Below, piece by piece: positions 46,532 through 59,004 of a DNA stretch of 64,000 nt (position 1 is the first letter of the stretch; each line of letters begins with the position of its first letter). Below the pieces are notes generated by a model. That model saw only the letters and a program-made list of their open reading frames with translations, searched no databases and was not told where the DNA came from. The translations under genes were made by a program, and so were the position numbers. The DNA comes from Perognathus longimembris pacificus (lineage: Eukaryota > Chordata > Mammalia > Rodentia > Heteromyidae): NCBI RefSeq assembly GCF_023159225.1, contig NC_063167.1, forward strand, positions 73,873,298-73,937,297, written 5' to 3'.

Positions 46532-46897
46532 AGCCTGGAGCACAGGATAAAGCATTTGTGATCACTTCTATTGATATACAATGTTCTTTGATCACATCAT
46601 GCACAGTTTATGTGAAATTGTCTATAGATCAGCAAAGTCGTTTTCTTTTTTAAATCTGAGCACTTCCAAATGGATCATTTTCTATTGGAAGATAGGTCGC
46701 CTCCACGTAGCAGTAGACCTAGGCAAGCTTGTACAATATTTACCATAAATGTGGAACTAGCAACTGTTAGTTGCATGGTCTTGGCTGAATAAATCAATGT
46801 CTCTTTGATCTTCTACATTTGGAAAGTGTACAAACTACCTTATTATAAATATCAGAAAAAGGCATGGAAAGTGTCCATTAAAGTTCCTGATATAAAT

Positions 46898-47078
46898 AGG
46901 ATCTCAGCTCGAAGGAAGCCAGGGTAAAAGAAAACCAAAAGTCTCCGAGACTCTGTTTCCAATTAGCCAGCAAAATGCTGGACTGGAGGCATGGCTCGAC
47001 TGGTAGAGCACCAACCATGATCAAGAAAGCCAAGTTAGAGCTTGAAGCCCTGCATTCAAGCCACACTACTGACGTAGA
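46898..47078 (+). mobile_element. SINE, A-type, degenerate
   Basis: Body recognisable (ggctcgactggtagagcacc). Confidence 0.65.
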
Positions 47079-47164
47079 AAGCAAACCACAAACCAAACAA
47101 TTTCTGATACACACTGGCAGCACCACAGGCACTTAGGAATGATAGAAACACAGCTTAGGCCATG

Positions 47165-47300
47165 GGGCCAGGCTGACTAAATTTGAATCTTGACTCTGTT
47201 CTTTATTAGCTGCATATCCTTGGGAAAGCCTCCTTGCCACTCCTGGTTTCAGTTTTCTCACTGGTAAATAGAAGTAGAGAGCTTAATAAAGTTTAGTTAT
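47165..47300 (+). repeat. MIR
   Basis: Good ordered match: tgaatcttgactctgttctt, agctgcatatccttgggaaa, ggtttcagttttctcactgg. Confidence 0.65.
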
Positions 47301-47549
47301 TATTGTATTGTTCTTCTCTTTGGTTTCCAGAGATTCCTCCATCTTTGAAGTACTTTATTAAAACCTGGGGAGACACCATGTTATGCATAAACACATTTCA
47401 CTTAGTGCTGTCCTTCTAGCTGTTTTCAGCATTCCTCTGGACCTCAGCAACTAAATGTGACCTGTAATAAGTCTTCATAGCCCTCACTCTGAGGTAGTTA
47501 TTCTTAGTTCTTGACTTCCCTTTTTGTTTCTGGATTCCCTAAGCATGTG

Positions 47550-47551
47550 GA

Positions 47552-47621
<70 letters not shown>

Positions 47622-47641
47622 CAGAGACAGAGACAGAGACT
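47550..47641. repeat. (AG)n/(ACAGAG)n microsatellite
   Basis: GAGA run then six ACAGAG hexamers. Confidence 0.95.
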
Positions 47642-47924
47642 GAGGATATCCTGATTTGGAAGGGAAACTAGGGAAGCATGGTGAATCAGGACTCAATTTG
47701 CTGCCATTGACTCTCCCAAATAATCCTGTGAGACAGTGGTTTGGGGCAGATGACTTTTTGGGCAACTAATTTCAGCTTAAGTCTTTTTTATTCAATCGTG
47801 CTTTGGCTAATGGTCCTTCCTCTGAACATGTATAGTAATGATGTGCTCTGTTAGGGTCATCGAAGGGGCACAAAGATAGGTTTTCACCCAAAGGTATATG
47901 AGTAAGTACTTAGACAAGGAAATA

Positions 47925-48010
47925 ACTCGTGCCTGTAATCCCAGCTACCTGGGAAGCAGAGATAGTAGGAACAAAGTCTGAGGCTTGCCTGGGCAACAAA
48001 ACACTACCAC
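47925..48010 (+). mobile_element. B1-like SINE fragment
   Basis: ctcgtgcctgtaatcccagc, gcttgcctgggcaac. Confidence 0.6.
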
Positions 48011-48067
48011 TCTCCCCAGCAACAAAATGCTCTAGGCATTATCTGACAAAATAACTAAAAGCAAAAA

Positions 48068-48157
48068 TGGCTGAGGTGTGGCTCAAGTGGTAGAAGTGCT
48101 TGCCTGGCAAGTACTAGACCCTGGGCTCAAAACCTTAGTATCAACATCACCACCAAA
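48068..48157 (+). mobile_element. ID-like monomer SINE
   Basis: gtggctcaagtggtagaagt. Confidence 0.75.
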
Positions 48158-48479
48158 AGAATCCAACTGTGAAACCCTTACCAAGGAGATTCTAAGAATC
48201 TTAGGGAGAGGCTTAAAAAAGAGGCAACATTTATTTGAACCTGCCCAACAGTGAAGGGAGGGAGGAAAGAGAACAGAAGCAGAATAAAACACCAGCAAAG
48301 GCGTGGAGAAAACATGCAGCGCATTCCGGGGCCAGCAGTATGGTCCTGTACTTGGGGCAGAAGGTAGGTAGGAGGAGCGGGTAGGAGCTGAGGAGCAAAG
48401 GTCTGGGAGTCCTAGCTCTTCCCAGGCTCAAGGGCTGGACTTCTCTCATAACTTCCTCAAGAACAGATCCTAGGTAGAA

Positions 48480-48481
<2 letters not shown>

Positions 48482-48518
<37 letters not shown>
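48482..48518. repeat. (TG)n microsatellite
   Basis: About 18 units, followed by an antisense ID-like remnant to 48630. Confidence 0.95.
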
Positions 48519-48520
<2 letters not shown>

Positions 48521-48535
48521 CACACGGCGCATGTC

Positions 48536-48630
48536 CGTGCTGGTAATGGAGTTTGAACTCAGAAGCTATCTTTTAGCCATTTCTTCTCAAGGCTGGTGGT
48601 GCTCTACCACTTGAACCACAGCTCCTCACT
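48536..48630 (-). mobile_element. ID-like remnant
   Basis: ggagtttgaactcagaagct, ctctaccacttgaaccacag. Confidence 0.6.
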
Positions 48631-48810
48631 TATGACCTTATTTTAAATACAATATCTTTATTAGTCCATGTTAATTATAGAGATTCCATTGTCATTTTTC
48701 ATCCATACATGTAAGCTTTTTAAAAAATTGCTATTATGGAAGTGATTTATAGAGAGGTTACTGTTGTATAACTCATAAAGAGTATACTCATAAAGAGTAT
48801 ATTTCTTTTT

Positions 48811-48993
48811 ATTTTTTGGCCAGTTCTGGGGCTGAACTCAGGGCCTGAGCACTATCCCTGGCTTCTTTTTACTCTGCTAACTTGAGCCACAGTGCCACTT
48901 CTGGCCTTTTCTATATATGTGGTGCGGAAGGAATCGAACCTAGGGTTCATGTAAATGAGGCAAGCACTCTTGCCACTAGGCCATATTCCCAGC
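48811..48993 (-). mobile_element. SINE, B-type
   Basis: AGTATATTTCTTTTT at 48796-48810 and 48994-49008. Confidence 0.92.
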
Positions 48994-49035
48994 AGTATAT
49001 TTCTTTTTGGACAATGTCACTCCTTACTTTTGACC

Positions 49036-49149
49036 TTTTGCTAGTTAGTTTCACAGACTTTCCTTCTAGGGCTGGCTTTGAACCACAATCCTCAGATCTC
49101 AGCCTGTTGAGTACCTAGGAATACAGATGTGAGCTACCAGAGCTGGGCT
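49036..49149 (-). mobile_element. SINE, A-type head
   Basis: ggctggctttgaaccacaat. Confidence 0.75.
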
Positions 49150-49281
49150 AACTTTATATTATGTCCTTGTCCTTGCTCTTAATCTTAGTGCCCACCCCCT
49201 ACTTTGTTGTTCTGCACGTTAAAACCCCCCACAAAACTATTTACAAAAATTCCAGTAGACTCTATGGGTCTAGAACTTATT

Positions 49282-49496
49282 TTTTTTTTATTTTTAATTT
49301 TTTTGGCCAGTCCTGGGGCTTGGACTCAGGGCCTGAGCACCATCCCTGGCTTCTCTTTGCTCAAGGCTAGCACTCTGCCACTTGAGCCACAGCGCCACTT
49401 CTGGACATTTTCTGTATATGTGGTGCTGGGGAATTTAACCCAGGGCCTCATGTATAGGAGTCAAGCACTCTTGCCACTAGGCCATATCCCCAGCCC
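49282..49496 (-). mobile_element. SINE, B-type
   Basis: Perfect 17-bp TGGGTCTAGAACTTATT at 49265-49281 and 49497-49513. Confidence 0.94.
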
Positions 49497-49786
49497 TGGG
49501 TCTAGAACTTATTAACTTACCACCTGCTCTAAAATACACAGAAGGTGAAATGGCACCTTGTACAAAGGATTGGGTCCTTAGGGTAGAAGTTAGGACTTAA
49601 CTCTGGATGGGTGGGGGCTGACAATTCAGGGAAAAAAATGGTGCTTGGCATGTAGTTGGTGCTTAATCAATGTCTTGAGGAAAGGAATGTAAGAATCAGC
49701 TTGATGGCCTCATGCATTGCAGGGGGACACTTGACTGTGGCAGTCCACTTGTTATATAAGAGCTCCCTTCCCCTCTCTCTCTTTCT

Positions 49787-49994
49787 TTCATGGGGCTTGA
49801 ACTCACGGCCCGGGCACTGTCCTTGAACTGAAAAGCAAGCTAGTGCTCTGCCCTTTGAGCCACAGCACCACTTCCAGTTTTCTGGTGGCTAATTGGAGAT
49901 AGGAGTGGACTTTTCTGCCTGGGCAGGCTTTGAACTATGATCCTCAGATCTCAGCCTCCTGAGTAGCAAGGATTAGAGGCATTGGTGCTCAGCT
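49787..49994 (-). mobile_element. SINE, A-type
   Basis: ggggcttgaactcacggccc to ggtgctcagct. Confidence 0.83.
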
Positions 49995-50576
49995 GAGGGT
50001 TTCTTGTTTGAGAAAAAGGACGAAAGGCGAGAAGGGATGTGTGCATTTTACATCTATTCATTTATGCTGGGGCCAGATTTTTCTGGAGTTAGGACTTCCT
50101 TGTCTGGCAGGCAGTTTTCTCTTTTAAAGGAGAAAGCTGTGTGTGTGCATGTGCGTTCTCTTTAAGTTATGGCCAAGCCTATAGGTTACAACATCATTGC
50201 TTTACCAGAATGTAAATTGGGAGAAAAGTGATGATAAGAAATAAAAATAAAAATCTTGAAAGACAACTCAGTTTTACATGGTAAACATATGTACCTGGCA
50301 CTAAGAACACAAAGAGGACTTTACTCAACTCCTAGAGAGTTTTGAATGTTGGAGATTTATGGCCAGAGTACTGAATGCATGGGAGACAGTGCTGTAACAG
50401 GCCAAGGCCTTGGGACACCAAGTGTGGTTCCACCATCGCCACCTTAAGAAACACTCACTAGCCTGAAATTACTAATCAAGACAGAGATAGAGGAGGAGAG
50501 GGAAATAGCAGAGGTCAGGCACTGTCTAGATCCTGATGCATAGGCTCAGGATTTGAGAACTCTCTTTCTCTCTCTC
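49995..50576. other. Intergenic, nothing recognised
   Basis: No match seen. Confidence 0.45.
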
Positions 50577-50748
50577 CTGTCTGTACTGGAGTTTAAAACC
50601 AGAGCCTCATTATTTGTTAGGCTGGTGCTCTACCACTTGAGTCATGCCTCCAACTCTGCTTTTTGCTGGTTATCTTGGAGATAATACGGAACTTCTCAAA
50701 CCTCTGTCCTCCAGATCTCAAGCACCTGAGTAGCTAGGATAGGTAGCT
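50577..50748 (-). mobile_element. SINE, A-type, diverged
   Basis: ctctaccacttgagtcatgc, tgagtagctaggat. Confidence 0.72.
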
Positions 50749-50938
50749 TTGATTAGATTGAATCCATGCTAGAGGCAAATGAAGACTCATTGCGATTTGC
50801 AAGCATTGCTTTTGGCTTGTGTGCGGATGGAGCTGGAGGGAGAAGAGAATGAAGAGCAGAGAAATCATTAGGAAGCTAAGACAATTGTTTTGCAGAGATG
50901 GATTTGTGTGTGTGTGGGTGGGGTGGGGGGTGGGGTAA

Positions 50939-51118
50939 GGGAGTCCTAGAGCTTGAACTTAGGGCCCGGGTGCTGCCCCTTAGCTTTTTCACTCAAGGCT
51001 AATGGCTCTACCAGTTGTGGCACAGCTCCATTTCTAGCTCTTGTGGTGATTAATTGGAGATAAGAGTCTCACAGACTTTCTTAGTTAGCTAGGATTATAG
51101 GCCTGGGCCACGGGTGCC
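50939..51118 (-). mobile_element. SINE, A-type, deleted
   Basis: ggagtcctagagcttgaact; last repeat before the promoter. Confidence 0.78.
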
Positions 51119-52209
51119 GTGTTTGGGATGTGAGTCTTAACTCAGATAGTGGGAATGGGAATGGGAAGGAGGGACCATGTTTATGAAATCTGAAGACTTA
51201 ATCAGCCCATGAAAGACTTGAGTAAGGATTGGAGGTGGAGGCTGGCAGAAGAGTCTTCGTCTTGACCTGATGACACACACCGGTCAAAGTGTGTGGGTGA
51301 TCATGGTGCCACTAACAGACAGCAAAGGAAACAGGAGGAGGAGCCAGTATGAGAAGGGAAATTACTAGCTCAGTTTTTGACAGGTTCAACTCAGGTGAAT
51401 AAAAAAGAGAAGGAAACAAGGAAAGGGTGGGGAAGAGTGACTCAGTGAGGGTGGAGAAGGAAAATGATGACAGGGAAACATGCCTTGCTCAGATCTGGGA
51501 TTACAGGGATACACACAGAGTAAGTACATCTGTTTTTCTTCCAGTTCTGTTTCCAGAGAACTTGGTTTCAGTAACTGGTCCAACCCTGAAGAAAAGAGAA
51601 CACCTTTTGATTCCTGGTGTCCTGTATGGTAAGCGCTTTTGCTCAGTGATTCTTTTTTTAAACTTGGGGTTCAAGGTGCCAGAATGACCAAAACAGCCAT
51701 TGCATTGTTGCCCCTGGACAAATAACTATTTCCAAAATGGCACTAGTACAACAGCTGTGTGTGTGTGCCATCCTTCAAATTTGGGATGACTCTGCTACAA
51801 ATCTTCACCATTTGTGAACTTTTACAGGACTTTTACTTGCACCTTAAAATTTAGAACTTGCTATATTCCGTTAAGATTATGTAAAAACCGAACTAAGTTA
51901 ACCCGACAGTAGGGATGGGTGCAATTGACCAAGACACACTGTATCCATAGCCTAACTTGTGGAATTAAAACCCCTTTGTAAAACAGCTTAATACATAAGA
52001 AAAGAAAAAGCCAAAAAAAATTTCAGAGCTAGCTAAATGGTCTGTCTTGAGTCATTCTCATTTGTTTTCTCTACGGCCATCATTTCCCCTTGCACGTCCT
52101 TCCAGAACTCCGCAAACTTTTTCTCCTCAGCGGTCTCTAGTCAATGAAAAGCCAAAGGTCGACAAACGACGATATGAGTTGGGGCAGAAAAAAGGCATTC
52201 TAGGACCTT
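51119..52209. other. Repeat-free region upstream of the ZNF326 promoter
   Basis: No SINE or coding match; may hold distal promoter elements. Confidence 0.55.
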
Positions 52210-52212
52210 CCA

Positions 52213-52221
52213 AACATGGCG
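52213..52221 (+). promoter_or_regulatory. YY1-like site at upstream edge of CpG island
   Basis: AACATGGCG fits the same core motif. Alternatively it is only a chance ATG; no coding sequence follows. Confidence 0.3.
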
Positions 52222-52326
52222 TGCGTGGCCTCCCGTCCGCCGGCCGCGTCCTGGCGCTCCCCGGCAAATCCCAACCCCCTCACGGCCGGCCCGTCAGCGC
52301 CCACTAACCTGACAGCAGGCCGGTTT

Positions 52327-52340
52327 CCCGCCCCCGCCCG
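52327..52340 (+). promoter_or_regulatory. GC box cluster (Sp/KLF-like)
   Basis: CCCGCCCCCGCCCG, overlapping two Sp1-type cores on the minus strand. Confidence 0.55.
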
Positions 52341-52366
52341 GGGCCCGCCCACCCGCCAGATACCAG

Positions 52367-52371
52367 CCAAT
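52367..52371 (+). promoter_or_regulatory. CCAAT box (NF-Y-like)
   Basis: AGCCAATCGCG, 190 bp upstream of the ATG, in the correct part of the promoter. The factor assignment is inference. Confidence 0.6.
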
Positions 52372-52407
52372 CGCGGGTCGCGCTGTGTAGTCTGGCAGCG
52401 CCGCAGG

Positions 52408-52416
52408 CCCCGCCCC
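52408..52416 (+). promoter_or_regulatory. GC box (Sp/KLF-like)
   Basis: CCCCGCCCC, about 140 bp upstream of the ATG and probably just upstream of the transcription start. Confidence 0.55.
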
Positions 52417-52556
52417 TAGCCTCGCTGTGGCCTCGGGCCCGTAGCGCCGCTCTCGGTTGTGCTGACTGCGAGCTTGGGACGGTGGGTCGCGGGCTCTCGC
52501 CGCCGGCCATCGTTCAGCCCCGTGTCGCCGCGGCTGTCCGCCCCTCAGCCTCCACC

Positions 52557-52572
52557 ATGGACTTCGAGGACG
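52557..52572 (+). CDS. ZNF326: ZNF326 coding exon 1 (MDFED + 1 nt)
   Basis: ATG GAC TTC GAG GAC G, then donor gtaagc at 52573. It ends in phase 1, and the split codon completes as GAT (Asp) with exon 2. The 5'UTR upstream is GC-rich and lacks ATGs; the transcription start is not visible and is probably within about 120 bp upstream. Confidence 0.95.
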
Positions 52573-55500
52573 GTAAGCGCCGCCTGCGGCCGGTCTCCGC
52601 GGAGGGCGGGAGGCGGGGTGGCCCGCGCCGGGGGTCTGTTTACCGTCACAAGATGGCCGTGTGGGCTTTGTTCTGCCGGGCCGGGCGGCCGTCCGCGGGC
52701 CCGCCCGCCGCGGGCCCTGCGCGGCGACGCGGCCTCCGAGCCGCTGTCCGGGGTCCGCTGCTGGCGGCGTTCTGTGGGGTCGGAGCCGGCCTCGCAGCCG
52801 AACCCAACTCGCCGAGGCCGCGAGGGCCTCGGACCTGCCCGGCCTTCTGTGGTGTCCCACGTCTGCCTTCCGTCCCGGCCCGGGGTTCCGACCGAGGGAA
52901 GAGTGGTGGGATCCGTGGGGAGGGGGCGCAGGGGAGGGGGAAACAAGGGAGGGAGGGGAGTGGAGGGGGCGCACAGAGGAAGGAGGAGGGGAGAGAGGGA
53001 TTGCAGGGGAGAGAAGAGGGATTGCAGTGGAGGGAGGGGGAGAGAGGAGTTGCTGTGGAGGAAGGGGAGGGAAGGGAAGGGAAGAGGGATTGCAGAGGAG
53101 GGAGGGGGAAAGGAGTTGCTGGGGAGGTGGGGGGGGGGGAGAGAGAAGGATTGCGGAGGAGGGAGGGGAGAGAAGTTGCGAGGGAGGGAGAGGAGGGAAA
53201 CGGGATTGCAGGGGAGGGAGGGAGGGAGGAAAGGAGGCTCCCCCACCCTCCGCCGGCCCCGCCTTGGGCCTGGCGGCCCGCCGACCACGCGAGGACCTAA
53301 CCCTCCATCCGCGTGACTTCTTGTGAAGTAGAAATTCTAGAGGCTTGTGCTGATGGCCCCCGGCCTCCTTAGTGGAGTATGAGTCTCGAGGACACCAGTA
53401 ATATATACGGCCACCATATATATAGCCACTGTTGATAGAAACGGAGAATGCGGTAGATCTTGGTCACCATACTGGGATATATTTATTTATGCATCGAGAT
53501 TTTTATTTTAAGTTATCTGTTTGCAAGTACCTAATTGGAAACAGTTTACCTGAGCCAAAGCACTTTTTTGGCTTGTGTGTGGATTGAATTTGTTAGAATT
53601 CCAGCCCTGCAAAGAAAGCCTTTCCCAATTCAGACCCCGCGGTTACTTGGTAAACCAGCAGGCATTTTAAAACAAAACAATTCCTTTCGGTGGTCTCTGA
53701 CACCAGTTCTTTAAACCACTTGCACAAGGTCACTAAGAGTTAATTTGCAGAATCCAGAATCATGCCCAGCTGCTGGAGTTAATGTCAAGATAAAATGATT
53801 ATAATATAGTTACAACACTAAGGAGATATGAGAAAGAGCTTGTATGATTAAACTAGATTTATTCTTTAGTAATCTGACATTTCTAAATAAACCTGTTCAC
53901 TAAGAACTTGTAAGCCTCCAACCCTGCTTAAAAAAGAAAAAAGTATTTAATATTGAATGCGTAATCTTAGTTTCTAAGCACTACTGAAAGTTTTTTTGTT
54001 GTTTGTTTTGTTTTAGATTTAACTTCATGTTACAGGGTTAAAGCTGCAGAATCTAAGTATAGAAAAAAGAAACTAATAACCTTTGTATGTACTTTACAGT
54101 TGCTTTGAAATGGGAACTTCAGATTTCTTTTTTCGGGGCAGGTAGTTAAGATTTATTGGCGAAAGGGTAGAGTTTTTAGGATTGAACTCTAGGTCTTCTT
54201 GCTGGCTAGGCTGGCTGGCACTCTAAAAGCCACGCCCCAGTGATGGAAAGTCGCCTCTTGTAAAATACTGTGGTGTTTTTGTTTTAGTTTGACTTTGTTT
54301 CATTTTGATGTAGATACTTTAAAACTGAATATGAACTGGCCAGAGTAGAGATGGAAAGTAAAAATGTGCTGGGTTTGAATAGAGTACCAACAAAACAAGG
54401 TACAGCAGAAGCTACCATTGTGATGAGGGAGGCATTGGTTGGGGGAAATGGGAGCAAGACTTTTTTTTAAATAATTTGTAGCGAATTGAGAATAATGATG
54501 AAAGTATGTTTGCTTTTATTATCTCCAATTAGAAACATTGTTACTGATAAAACATTCTATTTTTCCATGCTTAGCCACTACTGGTGCCTTTGGGAAATGC
54601 AATTTGACTAACAGTGTATCCAAGGCTAATTCTGTTTAGTGTTGCAGCATTGCTATCTTTGTATCCAAGTGGTCACAGTTATATTGTGATCTTCCAGTAT
54701 TTGTAAAAAGATTTTTTTCTCAGCTTTAAAAAATTGTTATTATAAAGGTGATCCAGTATTTGTAAAATTAAAGCACTTGGCATTGTTAATCTTCACAGGA
54801 AATTGGACATATGGCTTTCACTGATGCCAAATCGTGGGTAGATGATAGCATATATTCATTGTACATAGGTACATATGTATTTCTCAGATAAGATCTTGAA
54901 ATCTTTATAGAGTAGAATTGTTAAAAGTATACTAGATTTGACAAATTTGTATTGCATAGAATCAGTTGCCTTCCTCTTTGTTATTCAGTAGAAACTAGTG
55001 CTAGGTTCTCTCTTTTCATTATTATTATTTTTTTTGTGCCAGTCCTGGGACTTGAACTCGGGGTCTGGGCACTATCTTTGAGCTTGTTTTGCTCAAGGCT
55101 AGCACACTACCACTTGAGTCTCAGTGCCACTTCTGGCCTTTTCTGAGTATGTGGTACTGACTGAGAAATAGAACCCAGGGCTTCATGCATGCTTGGCAAG
55201 CACTCTGCCACCAAGCCACATCCCCAGCCCCTCTTTTGGGTGCTATTAACAAGTGTTAAAAACACTTTGTGTGTGTGTGCATGTGTGTGCGCGCGCTAGC
55301 CCTGGATCTTGGACTTCCAGGCCTGTGTGTTGTCCCTAAGCTTCTTTTGCTCAAAGCTAGTGCCCTATGACCTGAGCCACAGCACTACTTCTGCCTTTTT
55401 CTGAGTAGCTTATTGGAGATAAGGGTAAAATGGGACTTTTCTGCTTGGGCTGGCTTTAAACCTTGATCTTAAGATCTCAGCCTCTTGAGTAGCTAGGATT

Positions 55501-58500
55501 AGAAGCATGTGCCACCAGCTCCTGGCTAATTGTTTTTTTTTTTGTGTGTGTATGTGCTGATCCTGGGGTTTGAACTCACTGCCTGGGCACTGTCCCTGAG
55601 CTCTTTGGCTCAAGGCTAGAGCTCTACCACTTGAGCCAAAGCTCCATTTCTGGCTTTTTTTTTTTTCTTAATTAGAGATAAGAATCTCACTAACTTTTCT
55701 GCCTGGGCTGGCTTTGAACTGTGATCCTTAGGTTTGAGCCTTCTTAGTAGCTAGGATTACAGGCATGAGCCACTAGTCACCCACTTAAAAACTGGTTTTT
55801 ACATTGCTGTCATTTGGATAATGAACTTGCCATTTGGGAGTTAGTGAAGAAAGCATGTATGTTTTCTCAGTTGGATGCCAATGGGTATTGGTACCCATTA
55901 TTATTTGTACCTCACTTTTGTAGATAATTGAGTATGACATTTTAAAAATTGTGTTTACTTTTTAATAGATGAGCATATAATTTTTATTGCTTGCTAATAT
56001 TGTACTAATTCTGTTAAATGTGTCTTCATAGATTACACACACTCTGCTTGCAGGAATACTTATCAGGGCTTTAATGGTGAGTAATTTTTTTTTCACTTGC
56101 TCATATTTGTGGGAGGAATGCATTCTAGCTTTTCTCTTCATATACATAAACATAAATTATTAATGTAAGAAACCAGCCCCATCTTATTTCAGACATTGCT
56201 TTGGCTCTTCATTTATCACTTCAATATTAATGTTGTTACACTCCATGTAGCATTTGTTGTTTGCATTGCTGGGACCTACCAGGGACCTTAGGTATGCTGC
56301 ACAAGCACTCTACCTCTGAGCTACATCCCTAACCACCTCTGAGCTACATCCTTATCCCTTTAGCTGATATTTTAATTGGGCATTTGGATTAGAAAAGTTA
56401 GGATTATTCTGATTGGTATGATGTTTTGTTTGATTTATTTTAGCTAATAATTCTTTTAATTTATTCCAAAGGACCTGACCTCATTGAGTGATTAACTAGA
56501 AAACAGTGGTTGAATTCTTTTTGCTGAATCAGAGACTTTGGTGTTCAGTATTGTAGATGAAGTTGATTATTGGCTTGGTACTATACAAATTCTGCTACAG
56601 TGCTTGTGTGTGTGTGTGCATTCATGTGTGCTCACACACATGCACAGGCTCTGGGTCGTGAACTCAAGGCCTATATGCTTTCTTTGTCCTTTTTTTTTTT
56701 TTTTGTCATTTGTGGGGCTTGATTGCAGGCCTGGGTACTGGCCCTGAGGTCTTTTGCTAAAGGTTAGCACTGTATCACTTTGAGCCACAGCCCCACGTTC
56801 AGTTTTTTGGTGGTTACTTGGGGATAAGAGAATCATGGGCTTTTTTGTCCAGTTTAGCCTCAAACCATGATCCTCAGATCACAGCCACATGAGTAGCTAG
56901 GATTACAGGTGTGAGCCACTAGTACCCTGCTCCTTGAGGTTTTTTGCTCAAGTCTAGTGCTCTACCACCTGAGCCACAGCTCCACTTAACAGCTTTTCTG
57001 GTGGTTAATTGGAGTCTCACTTCCTGCCCTGGCTGATTTTGAAACATGATCCTCAGATCTCAGAGTAGTTAGGATTACATGTGGGCACCCTAGGTGCTGG
57101 GCTGTTACAATGCATTTGGACCTTGTTTTTGAGATTGTTTTTCTCACATGTTCAAATGTGTTGATAAACAAAGAGCTTCTTAGGTGAGCACATGTCTACC
57201 GAGCTAGATAAAATCATGAGAGATGTGCAGAATACAATTTCATGTTATTTAAATAGTTATTAGAGTTAAATCCTTGCCAGACAAGATAATACAAAAAAGA
57301 ACACAGAACAATTTCATAAAGTTAAGAAAACATTATATCAAAGACTTGAGGGAGTGGCATTAATTATCCTGATTGTCAGAGAAATGCACAACTCAGCTGT
57401 TTTACAGAGCATGATGAAATAAAACTGAAGTAAATGTACTGTTAAAGAGGATGGTCATCTTTATGGAAATAATTATGATAGAATTAATTTTTACTTACCT
57501 CTAAGGATGAAGAGAAACATTAGATTTTTTAAAAGGTTTTTCTACTTTATTCATTTTGTTGACAGCACTAATTTGTGAACTAATGTTTATATTTAGTTCA
57601 GTTGCATTTATGGCACAAGATCTCAATTTCAAAATGGCACCAATTTTTCTTAAGTGTAAGGACTTTTTAGCAGCAATTATATACTTATAAAGGTTAACAT
57701 TTACAGAGCAAATGCTTTAGCTATACCTTTTCTATTTTAGACTTGCCAGTTACAATATTACTAAAGGCTAACAATGTCTACATAAAAATGACCTTTCACT
57801 CTCCCTCATCCTTATCTTAGTCAAAGGCCTCTTCCCCCCTTGTTTTTGATCCCATTGGGGAAGAGCATGAGATTCATATCAGGGACGTAGGTATTTTAAA
57901 TGGGATGCCTGATTTAAGGGAGTATAAGTCAAGTATAAGAAGAAGTAATTTTTAATTTGGGTATGTTCCACTGCCCCAAAAGTTCTGTGACAGACGGTAC
58001 TTAGTGACAACCCAGAAAAGAAACCCTTAATCTTCAGCCTGAAACAGCTGAACGTCTGGAAGGCCGTTTTATTCACTGTGATGCAGTCATTAACTGAAGG
58101 TGTCACTAAACTAGAAAACTGAAAATTCATTTTAAGAACAATTAAATTGAGGGAAACATACTGCATAAGTAAGGAATTATAAAGAACTGGCAATTAACTG
58201 AGCATGCTAAATGGATTCCATGATTAAGTTTTCATGATAGGGTGTACTTACTACATGCATTTTGCTAAAAAAAAAAAAAAATTCCCTAAAACATAGCAAC
58301 TCCATAGTTAATCAAAGTTCTCCATTGTCATTAACCTGCACATGCCGACTACCTGGAAAAACTAAAGCTTGGCTGTTCCTCAACCAATGGAAGCTCCACA
58401 GTCCCTTCCCTTCCAGATAATAATGCCTTGCTTGTGACAAACTGCTGCACAGACCTCTGGGGTGCCACCTGGTATAAGATAGAATTTGGAGGCCCTCTCC

Positions 58501-58967
58501 ACCAAATGTAATCTTGTGGGGAGAGGCTTCTTCACTTTCTTTGGAAAACACCTGAATGATACAAACTGTCTGAATTTGCCATGCAGGGATTTCAAACAAT
58601 TTTGCACGTGTTTCAGATACTTTCAAGTCTTTTTTTTTTGGCCAGTCCTTGGGCTTGGTCTCAGGGCCTGAACACTGTCCCTGGCTTCTCTTTGCTCAAG
58701 GTTAGCACTCTACCACTTCAGCCACAGCACCCCTTCTGGCTTTTTTTTTTTCCTATATAGGTGGTGCTGAGGAATTGAACCCAGGGCTTCATGTATACTA
58801 GGCAAGAACTCTACTACTAGGCCATATTCCCAGCCCCGACTTTCAAGTCTTTTAAAACAAAATAGTGTAAAAATATTTTAAGCCAAAGCCATGTGGGACT
58901 TTTTTTTTTTTTTTTTTAATAAGATGTCTTAACTGTGCCCCATCTGTTATTTTGGTTGTTGTTTTCA

Positions 58968-59004
<37 letters not shown>

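Larger units (their letters stand above)
52210..52960 (+). promoter_or_regulatory. ZNF326: ZNF326 CpG-island promoter, TATA-less
   Basis: An abrupt change from AT-rich flanks to very GC- and CpG-rich sequence covering the 5'UTR, exon 1 and start of intron 1. No TATA box is seen. It contains GC boxes, a CCAAT box and YY1-like sites, typical of a housekeeping promoter with dispersed initiation. Confidence 0.88.
52573..56031 (+). other. ZNF326: ZNF326 intron 1
   Basis: Begins inside the CpG island, passes a G-rich purine tract (about 52905-53240), then about 0.9 kb of unremarkable sequence before antisense SINEs appear from 54161. A (TG)n/(GC) tract lies at 55269-55296. Nothing else coding is visible. 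Confidence 0.9.

Noticed and set aside
47550..47641. CRISPR-like or other spaced repeat array
   Set aside because: Simple hexamer/dinucleotide microsatellite with no spacers.
51427..52200. Divergent gene sharing the ZNF326 promoter
   Set aside because: No coding match, splice pattern or recognised exon on the minus strand; a non-coding transcript cannot be excluded.
52545..53288. Minus-strand open frame of 247 codons over exon 1 and intron 1
   Set aside because: It arises from the GC-rich island and the purine repeat (Pro/Ser/Leu runs), has no family features, and overlaps the ZNF326 start. Codon content follows the repeat.
52459..53326. Three long plus-strand open frames over the CpG island
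   Set aside because: Starts are not ATG in good context, and the translations are Arg/Gly-rich noise. The true frame leaves at the exon 1 donor 52573.
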